Shown here: piece after piece, positions 8,173-13,995 of the stretch
Position numbering within the stretch: the stretch's first letter is position 1
Layout of the letters: every line of letters begins with the position of its first letter
Made by a program: the position numbers and the translations under genes
Notes under the pieces: model-generated
What the model saw: the letters and a program-made list of their open reading frames with translations, nothing else
What the model was told of the DNA's origin: nothing
Databases searched by the model: none
DNA from: Candidatus Omnitrophota bacterium
GTDB lineage: Bacteria > Omnitrophota > Koll11 > Aquiviventales > Aquiviventaceae
NCBI GenBank assembly: GCA_023247285.1
Contig: JAHFGU010000007.1
Span: forward strand, 1-21,372
Direction: 5' to 3'
Length of the DNA: 21,372 nucleotides

Positions 8173-9527
8173 GCTTCCGCATCTCCTAGTTGTAGCTGGC
8201 GGTCCAGGTAATCGGTGGCGATCTGGCCGCGCCAGAATGTGGGGTCGCTGAAAATCTGCTTGTGCAGCGGGATGGTGGTGCGAATCGGTTCCAACACGAA
8301 TTCATCCAGCGCCCGCTGCATGCAGCGGATGGCGTCCTGGCGCGTTCGGCCCGAGACGATGAGCTTGGCCAGCAGCGAGTCATAAAACGGCGGCACGTCG
8401 TAGCCGGCGAAGATATGCGAGTCGACCCGCACCCCGGGGCCGCCCGGCGGGTAGTAGTCGAGGATCCGGCCCGGGCACGGCGAAAACCCATTGGCGGGAT
8501 CCTCGGCGTTGATCCGGCATTCGATGGCCCAGCCCTCGAGCACAATGTCATCCTGCTTGACGCCGAGGGCCTCGCCGGCCGCCACCTTGATCTGCTCTTT
8601 GACGAGGTCGATGCCCGTCACCATTTCGGTGACCGGGTGCTCGACCTGGATGCGCGTGTTCATCTCGATGAAATAGAAGGCGCCGTCCTGGTCCAGCAGG
8701 AACTCCACGGTTCCGACCGACGCGTAGTCGGCCGCCTTCGCCGCGCGGACGGCCAGCTCGCCCATCTTCCGGCGCAGCTTGGCATCCACGGCCGGCGAGG
8801 GCGATTCTTCGATGAGCTTCTGGTGGCGGCGCTGGATCGTGCAATCCCGCTCGCCCAGGTGCAGGATATGGTGGTGCTTGTCCGCCAGGATCTGGAACTC
8901 GATGTGGCGCGGGGCCTGCAGGTACTTCTCCACGAAGACGTCGCCGTTGCCGAAGCTGGCCTCGGCCTCCGACTGGCACGTCATGAGGGCGCTCATCAGC
9001 CGGACGTCGTTGTGGCAGACCCGCATGCCCCGGCCGCCGCCGCCGGCCGCCGCCTTGACGATGACCGGGTACTGGATCCGGCGCGCGGTCTTGAGCGCGT
9101 CCTCCTTGTTCCGGATGGCGGCCATGCTGCCGGGGATGATCGGGATGCCGGCCTTGCGCATGAGGTCCTTGGCCGCGATCTTGTCCCCCATCAATCGGAT
9201 CGCCGAAGCCGGCGGGCCGATGAAGGTGATGTTGCAGGACTCGCAGATTTCGGCGAAGTGCGCGTTCTGGGAGAGGAAGCCGTAGCCGGGATGGATGCCG
9301 TCCACGTCGGCGATCTCGGCGGCGCTGATGATCGCCGGGATATTCAGGTAGCTCTGCTCGGCGCGCGGGCCGCCGATGCAGATCGCCTCATCGGCCAGCC
9401 GCACGTGGATGCTGTTGCGGTCGGCTTCGGAGTAGACGCTCACGGTCCGGACCCCGAGCTCCTTGCACGCCCGGATCACGCGGACGGCGATCTCGCCCCG
9501 GTTGGCGATGAGGATCTTCGAAAACAT
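8169..9527 (-). CDS. accC: Acetyl-CoA carboxylase, biotin carboxylase subunit
   Basis: ATP-dependent carboxylation of the biotin carried by AccB, the first half of malonyl-CoA formation. The 452-residue length is normal. The N-terminal domain opens with [17 protein letters not shown], followed by [10 protein letters not shown] (79-88). The ATP-grasp glycine loop is AAGGGGRGM (160-168), and the catalytic and metal block is [14 protein letters not shown] (288-301, with E288, N290, R292). INAEDP and the C-terminal domain are present. It lies 21 nt after accB and overlaps the pfp start by ATGA. The start at 9527 matches the conserved N-terminus exactly. No anomaly seen. accA and accD are not in the window. 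Confidence 0.97.
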
Positions 9528-9548
9528 CAGGCGGTGGCCGGCCCCGCC

Positions 9549-10031
9549 TCAGCCCCGCGGCTCGACCACGAACAAGGGCTGGCCGAACTCGACCGGCGCG
9601 CCGTTGTCCACGAGCACCTCGGCGATGCGGCCGCCCACCTCGGATTTGATCTCATTCATGAGCTTCATCGCCTCGATGATGCAAACGACCTGGCTTGGCT
9701 CGAGGTCCTGGCCGACCTCGACAAACGGCGGCGCATCGGGCGCCGGGGCCCGGTAAAACGTGCCGACCATCGGGGATTTGATGATCACGCGGCGCCCTTC
9801 GTCGCCCGCAGGCTTGGGCGCGGCGGCGGCCGGCGGGGGCGCCGGTTGGGGCACGCCGGCCACGTACTCGACCACCTGCGAAGCCGGACCGATCTGGCCC
9901 TTCTTGAGGCGCAACCGCAGCCCCTGATGCTCCATCTCCAACTCAACCAGGCCGCGGCTCTCCATGAGCGCCAACATCTCCTCGATCAAGCGGAAGGCTT
10001 CTCGCTCGGACGACCGCACCCGTTTATCCAC
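9549..10031 (-). CDS. accB: Acetyl-CoA carboxylase biotin carboxyl carrier protein
   Basis: Carries the biotin that shuttles between AccC and the carboxyltransferase. The 160 residues divide into an N-terminal part (1-50), a Pro/Ala linker (about 61-79) and the biotinyl domain (81-158). EAMKLMNEI puts the biotinylated lysine at K123, and the domain also has [14 protein letters not shown] and the 'thumb'-like insertion expected of AccB. The start is a GTG at 10031, supported by GAGG six bases upstream. A small hairpin and a 293-bp inverted repeat lie directly upstream, separating it from efp. It may therefore be transcribed partly on its own, although no convincing promoter is visible. Confidence 0.95.
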   Translation of the reverse strand: MDKRVRSSEREAFRLIEEMLALMESRGLVELEMEHQGLRLRLKKGQIGPASQVVEYVAGVPQPAPPPAAAAPKPAGDEGRRVIIKSPMVGTFYRAPAPDAPPFVEVGQDLEPSQVVCIIEAMKLMNEIKSEVGGRIAEVLVDNGAPVEFGQPLFVVEPRG

Positions 10032-10048
10032 GTTGGCCTCGCTGTTGT

Positions 10049-10064
10049 CCGTGCAGGGGCACGG
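10049..10064. promoter_or_regulatory. Small perfect hairpin upstream of accB
   Basis: CCGTGC and GCACGG flank a four-base loop, giving a six-pair GC-rich stem that ends about nine bases before the accB GAGG ribosome site. No T run follows, so it is not a standard terminator. It could stabilise the 5' end of an accB transcript or simply be chance in GC-rich DNA. Confidence 0.35.
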
Positions 10065-10070
10065 CGGTTA

Positions 10071-10363
10071 GACCCCACCTCTTCATCCTCGCGCGCCTGC
10101 GTTGCGAGCGCCGGGCGGCCAGGTCCAAGGAGCGACGACGACGGCGTATCAGCCGACTGCGATACGCCAAGGAGGAGCGACGCTGGAGATGGCCGCCTGC
10201 CGCCGCAACCTGGCGTCAAACTCTAGGCTGGGCCAATCCGCGTCGCATCGCATCGTCGCTCGTCGTCGCCGTACTTCTTCGCATCAGTACGTCTCCCTCC
10301 TCGCTCCTTGCGCTGCTCGTGGCTTGGCCCAGCGCAGGCGCGCGAGGATGAAGAGGTGGGGTC
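10071..10363. repeat. 293-bp imperfect-palindrome element with 31-bp exact terminal inverted repeats
   Basis: The ends 10071-10101 and 10333-10363 are exact inverted copies over 31 bp, beginning GACCCCACCTCTTCATCC. Homology between the arms continues inwards. CAAGGAGCGA occurs at 10126-10135 and inverted at 10301-10310, and GAGCGACG at 10175-10182 and inverted at 10254-10261. Each arm also holds a side hairpin with a ten-base loop: GGCGTATC/GATACGCC (10143-10168) and CGTACT/AGTACG (10270-10291). All four pairs sit at the same distance from their end within 2 nt. The element has no coding potential that I can see and fills the otherwise gene-free 330-nt gap between efp and accB. It resembles a MITE-like or other structured non-autonomous repeat. 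No clear target duplication is visible. Confidence 0.85.
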
Positions 10364-10919
10364 ATACGCGGGACACGTAGGAACCGGTCCGGGTATCCAC
10401 CCGGATGAAGTCTCCGACCTCGATGAACAAGGGAACCTGAATGGTGGCGCCGGTCTCCAGCTTCGCAGGCTTCATGCCGCCTTTCGAGGTGTCGCCGCGA
10501 ACGCCGGGCTCGGTGGATTCGATGTGCACGTCGACGAACATGGGCGGCTCGATGCTAATGAGCTGGCCTTCATGGAACTGCGCCTCGAGCTCCATGTTCT
10601 CCTTCAGGAACCCGGCCCCCTGCCCGAGTGCTGCGGCCGGCACCTGAATCTCCTCGTAATTTTTGGTGTCCATGAGGTGGAAGGTGTCCGCCGTGCGGTA
10701 GAGATGCTGGAGGGTGCGCTTCTCCAGGAAGGCCTCCTGGAATTTCTCGCCGGCCCGGAAGGTGCGCTCGATCACCGAGTCATCCCGCAGCCGGCGCAGC
10801 TTCGTGCGGACGAAGGCCCCGCCTTTGCCCGGCTTGACGTGCTGGAACTCCACGATGATCCAGAGCTGGCCATCCATCAGGATGGCTTCCCCGCTCTTGA
10901 ATTCACTCGTCGAGATCAT
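10362..10919 (-). CDS. efp: Translation elongation factor P
   Basis: EF-P enters the ribosomal E site and relieves stalling at consecutive prolines. The 185-residue protein has the three-domain length of the family. The tip of the first domain is HVKPGKGGAF, with the modifiable lysine at K32, and the C-terminal OB domain ends GDFIRVDTRTGSYVSRV. E. coli EF-P ends ...YVSRVK; here translation stops one residue earlier, on a TGA whose last two bases are the first two of the adjacent inverted repeat. The ATG overlaps the aroQ stop (ATGA). The lysine suggests an EpmA-type or no modification rather than arginine rhamnosylation; no modification gene is nearby. Confidence 0.96.
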   Translation of the reverse strand: MISTSEFKSGEAILMDGQLWIIVEFQHVKPGKGGAFVRTKLRRLRDDSVIERTFRAGEKFQEAFLEKRTLQHLYRTADTFHLMDTKNYEEIQVPAAALGQGAGFLKENMELEAQFHEGQLISIEPPMFVDVHIESTEPGVRGDTSKGGMKPAKLETGATIQVPLFIEVGDFIRVDTRTGSYVSRV

Positions 10920-11449
10920 CTGATTGAGCGCCGCCGGCGAGCGGCCGGCGTCTTTCGACCGAGCTCGGGCCGCCGCCCTAAGCCGGGCCGAATGGGCGGC
11001 GCGGCGATGGCTGGCTCGGAAGAGGCCGCCTCGATCGCCGCCTCAAGACCGAGCTGGTAGCTGGCCGGCCCGAAGCCGCAGATCTGGCCGCGGCAGACCG
11101 GCGCGATCAGGGACTGATGGCGGAACGCCTCCCGCGCATAGATGTTGGAGAGGTGAACTTCCACGGCCGGAATGCCGGCCGCATCGATGGCGTCGCGGAT
11201 GGCCACGCTGGTATGCGTGTAGGCTGCCGGGTTGATGAGCAGCGCGTCATAGCGGCCCTTGGCGTTGCCGATCAGCTCCACGATCTGTCCTTCATGGTTG
11301 GACTGCACGAGCGTCAACACCGCCCGCGCGCCCGCGGCGCGGCGCAGCGCCGCATTGATCGTGCGCAGGTCCGCCCGGCCGTAGACGCTCGGCTGCCGCC
11401 CGCCCAGGAGCTGCAAGTTCGGACCGTGCACCACGAGGATGCGCAGCAT
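10916..11449 (-). CDS. aroQ: 3-dehydroquinate dehydratase, type II
   Basis: Third step of the shikimate pathway: dehydration of 3-dehydroquinate. The first about 142 residues are a complete type II enzyme: HGPNLQLLG (8-16), catalytic Y23 in SVYG, QSNHEGQIV (49-57), INPAAYTHTSVAIRDA (72-87), and EVHLSNIYAREAFRHQS (97-113) with H99 and R106. The C-terminal about 35 residues are an extra Pro/Arg-rich tail rather than conserved sequence, and run into the efp start by ATGA. The ATG at 11449 overlaps the Trm112-like stop by one base. The frame continues upstream to 11758, but that segment covers the Trm112-like gene and the end of rmuC in another frame. Confidence 0.95.
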   Translation of the reverse strand: MLRILVVHGPNLQLLGGRQPSVYGRADLRTINAALRRAAGARAVLTLVQSNHEGQIVELIGNAKGRYDALLINPAAYTHTSVAIRDAIDAAGIPAVEVHLSNIYAREAFRHQSLIAPVCRGQICGFGPASYQLGLEAAIEAASSEPAIAAPPIRPGLGRRPELGRKTPAARRRRSIR

Positions 11450-11625
11450 CACGCCCCGGGCATGTCGGAGGGGGTCTCGGCTTCCTCGACCAGCATGACC
11501 GGGATGCCGTCGCGGATCGGGTACCGCCGGCCGCAGCGCTCGCAGACCAGCCGGTCCGCCTCGAGCCGCACCGGGGTCTTGCACAGCGGACACGCCAGGA
11601 TCTCCAGCAGGCGCGCGTCGATCAT
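11449..11625 (-). CDS. Trm112/YcaR-like small zinc-ribbon protein
   Basis: A 58-residue protein beginning MIDARLLEILACPLCK. Two cysteine pairs, C12/C15 and C28/C31, form the zinc ribbon, followed by RRYPIRDGIPVML, the typical Trm112 (formerly DUF343) ending. Its start is unusually well supported: AAGGAGG lies eight bases before the ATG at 11625. It overlaps rmuC by ATGA and aroQ by one base (TGATG). Trm112 proteins stabilise and activate methyltransferases, and YcaR-like proteins are common partners in lipid A and translation-related operons. The partner here is unknown; no methyltransferase is adjacent. Confidence 0.9.
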   Translation of the reverse strand: MIDARLLEILACPLCKTPVRLEADRLVCERCGRRYPIRDGIPVMLVEEAETPSDMPGA

Positions 11626-12749
11626 GAAGGGCCCTCCTTGGTGTCGGCGCTGAGCAGCTCCGCCGTTGCGCCCTCGGGGGGCGCCGGCAGGCTGCCGGTG
11701 CGGTAGCGCTCAATCTGCTCCACCTTGCGCTCGAGCTGCGCGTAGTCGATGCGGGCAATGTCCTGGTGCCGCTCCATCGCGTCGGCCAGCTTCTTGCCCA
11801 GCTCGGCGAACCGGTCCTTGAACCGGCGGAAGGCGCCCAGGAAATCGCTGACGATCTTCATCACCTCGCCGACCGTCTGCGCATGGTAGTGCGTCTGCCA
11901 AGCGTCCCAGATGACGCGAACCTGCGCGTACAGCGTCCAGGGGCCGCACAGGATGATGCGCTTGCGCAGCCCCTCGTCGATGAGCCCGGGCATCCACTCG
12001 TTGATGGCGCTGTAGACCTGCTCGTTCGGAATGAACATGAGGATATAATCCGGCTGGCCGGCGCCGCCGCCGGAGGCGTAGTCCCGCCGCTCCAGCTCTT
12101 TCATGTGCGTCCGGACGTCACGCAGGAACTGCTCCCGGAGCGCGCGCTTCTCATCCTCAGGCTCGGCATTCGTGAGCTTGATGAAGTTGTCGAGGGGAAA
12201 CTTGACGTCCATGTAGTAACAGCGCTCCCCCTCCGGGAGCTTGAACGTGAAGTCCGGCCGGCCCAGCGGGGCGTTGCGCTGCTTTTCATACTGGACGCCT
12301 TCCTGGAGCCCGCAGAGCCGCAGGATATCATCCGCGGCCTTCTCGCCCCACTGGCCGCGCACCTTGGCATTGCCCAGCATGGAGGCGAGCTGCACGGTTG
12401 TGGCCCGCAGCTTCTGCGTCTCGACCGCCGCCTGCTCGAGATGCTCCTGGAGCGCGCCGTATTTGGCGGCGCGGTCGCGCTCCAATTCGCGCAGGTGCTG
12501 CTCGTACTTCGCGAGCTGCTGCTCAAGCGCGCGGACGCTCTGGTCCACCGCTTCCTTTCGCACGTCCAGCTCGCCTTGGGCTTTGGCGCGTTCGATGGCC
12601 AGCTGCTGCGCGTTCAGTTGCACCAATTGTTCCTGGGCGGTCTTGAACGCTCGGGCCACCTGCGCCTGGATCCACCGCCCGGCTTCGCGCGCCGCGAACC
12701 AGATGCCCGCGATCGCGAGCGCGGCCGCCCCGCACCACAGCCAGATCAT
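11622..12749 (-). CDS. rmuC: DNA recombination protein RmuC homologue
   Basis: The 375-residue protein has an N-terminal hydrophobic anchor (about 2-20), a long predicted coiled coil (about 35-125) and a RmuC domain. The domain marks are KVRGQWGE (129-136), GRPDFTFKLPEG (163-174) and MDVKFPLDNF (180-189), a PD-(D/E)xK-like nuclease core, and later the YILMFIPNEQVYSAI segment. RmuC proteins limit certain DNA rearrangements, especially inversions between short inverted repeats. That is worth noting because two long inverted repeats lie in this window. Its ATG overlaps the DUF1844 stop (ATGA), and its stop overlaps the Trm112-like start. Family firm; biochemical role in this organism inferred. 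Confidence 0.93.
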   Translation of the reverse strand: MIWLWCGAAALAIAGIWFAAREAGRWIQAQVARAFKTAQEQLVQLNAQQLAIERAKAQGELDVRKEAVDQSVRALEQQLAKYEQHLRELERDRAAKYGALQEHLEQAAVETQKLRATTVQLASMLGNAKVRGQWGEKAADDILRLCGLQEGVQYEKQRNAPLGRPDFTFKLPEGERCYYMDVKFPLDNFIKLTNAEPEDEKRALREQFLRDVRTHMKELERRDYASGGGAGQPDYILMFIPNEQVYSAINEWMPGLIDEGLRKRIILCGPWTLYAQVRVIWDAWQTHYHAQTVGEVMKIVSDFLGAFRRFKDRFAELGKKLADAMERHQDIARIDYAQLERKVEQIERYRTGSLPAPPEGATAELLSADTKEGPS

Positions 12750-13174
12750 GCCGCCGCCCCGGTCTTCGCAAGGTACCGCATCCGAAGCTGGTAGAGCGTG
12801 TCGTCCAGCAGCTGCCGTTCCTCGACGATCAGGTTGCCGCGCGTTTTCTCTTCCAGGATGCCCAACAGGTCAATCAGGTATTTGGCTTGCGGGACATTCA
12901 CCGCCTGCTTGCGGGTGGCCGGATGCGGCATGTCCCCCAACGCGATCAGCGCTTCCATGGCCAAGCCGGAAACGAACAGATCGAACCTGGCTTCGGGCAA
13001 TCCTTCAGGCTCTCGCGCGCCGGCCGCAGGCCGGCTGGGCGCAGGCGTTGGCCTGGCCGGCGCCCCTGCGCCGGCTGATGGGCCGGTGGCGCCTGCGCTC
13101 GCCCCCACGCGCTTCTCGCGCTCGGCCTGCTCTTTCCAGGACTCGTCAACCCGCTTCTTGATCGGCTCGTCCAT
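12746..13174 (-). CDS. DUF1844 family protein
   Basis: A 142-residue protein: a charged N-terminus (MDEPIKKRVDESWKEQAEREK), a low-complexity Ala/Pro/Gly linker (about 24-60), and a helical C-terminal domain (about 62-135). FDLFVSGLAMEALIALGDM, NVPQAKYLIDLLGILEEKTRGN and LDDTLYQLRMRYL are typical of DUF1844 (PF08899). No catalytic residues stand out. Proteins of this family are widespread in Omnitrophota, Planctomycetota and deltaproteobacterial groups and lack an assigned function. The start overlaps the upstream MEMO-like stop by one base (TAATG), and the stop overlaps rmuC by ATGA, so it is almost certainly made with both. Confidence 0.9.
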   Translation of the reverse strand: MDEPIKKRVDESWKEQAEREKRVGASAGATGPSAGAGAPARPTPAPSRPAAGAREPEGLPEARFDLFVSGLAMEALIALGDMPHPATRKQAVNVPQAKYLIDLLGILEEKTRGNLIVEERQLLDDTLYQLRMRYLAKTGAAA

Positions 13175-13995
13175 TAGGCCTCAGGAATCAGCACGCCGCC
13201 ATACCCGGTGACCGCGTGCGCGTCCCCGCCGGCGTCGGCGCTGGTGCGATAGCCGGCCACGATGCCGTGCGTGGCGCCCAGCGCGCGCGCAGCTTCCACG
13301 ATGCATCGGGCCGCAGGCTCCCCGCACATGGCAATCGCGCGCTCCTCAACCACCTGCGTCAACCCGGCGGCGTCCAGCCGCTCCAGGCATTGCAGCAGCG
13401 CGCGATCCAGCTCGCGCGCCCGCGCATCCGGCTCGAAGTGCGACAGGTCCGTGCTCGCCAGGCACAGCAGCGGGCCGTCGCGCTGCGCGCACCGCGCGAG
13501 GGCCAGGCCCAAGGCCTGAGACTCCTCCGGCTGCCCGACGCCGACGATGATCGGCACGATCGTCAGGCCCACGGGGGCCAGCCGCTGCAAAAACGGCAGG
13601 AGCACTTCCACCGCGTGCTCGCCGCGGTGCGCGTCAAGGTCGCTGGCTAAAAACGGGCAGGCGCGTTGAAGCGCATCGGCCAGTTCAGCATCCACCGGGA
13701 CTTCGCCCAGCGGCGTCTGGTAGGCGCCGTCGCGCATCAGGCTCCAGGTGTTCCAGGTGTCGGTGTGGGACGCGCCGATGATGACACACCGGCTCGGCAT
13801 CTGGATGCGCGCCAGCGTGGCCCCGATCACCTGCCCTGCTCGGGGGAGGCTGCCATGCGGTACGACGGCTGCCACGGCGCGCTGTGGGGCAATCTCCGGC
13901 GTGCAGGCGGCATCCACCGCGCGCGCCAGCGCGCCGGCTTCGGCCGGATAGAAGTACCCGGCCACCATCGGCCGGCGCACGCAGGCAAGGCTCAT
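13174..13995 (-). CDS. MEMO1-like protein (AmmeMemoRadiSam system protein B family)
   Basis: A 273-residue protein of the MEMO family, related to class III non-haem dioxygenases. Visible marks: RPMVAGYFYPAEAGAL (8-23), VVPHGSL with H47, IIGASHT with H77, GEHAVEVLLPFLQ (125-137), ASTDLSHFEP (180-189), and MCGEPA with C224. H47, H77 and C224 correspond to the metal-binding His49, His81 and Cys244 of human MEMO1, so metal binding should be retained. The usual partners, an AMMECR1-like protein and a radical SAM protein, are absent from the window. It overlaps the M16 peptidase stop by ATGA and DUF1844 by one base. Its reaction is not established in bacteria. Confidence 0.92.
   Translation of the reverse strand: MSLACVRRPMVAGYFYPAEAGALARAVDAACTPEIAPQRAVAAVVPHGSLPRAGQVIGATLARIQMPSRCVIIGASHTDTWNTWSLMRDGAYQTPLGEVPVDAELADALQRACPFLASDLDAHRGEHAVEVLLPFLQRLAPVGLTIVPIIVGVGQPEESQALGLALARCAQRDGPLLCLASTDLSHFEPDARARELDRALLQCLERLDAAGLTQVVEERAIAMCGEPAARCIVEAARALGATHGIVAGYRTSADAGGDAHAVTGYGGVLIPEA

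Noticed and set aside
8262..10226. Plus-strand open frame of 654 codons
   Set aside because: It is antisense to accC and accB, which match their families throughout. The product is Arg/His/Asp-rich with no domain, as expected for the opposite strand of GC-rich genes.
11450..11758. N-terminal extension of the AroQ frame
   Set aside because: It runs out of frame over the Trm112-like gene and the 3' end of rmuC; AroQ homology starts exactly at 11449.
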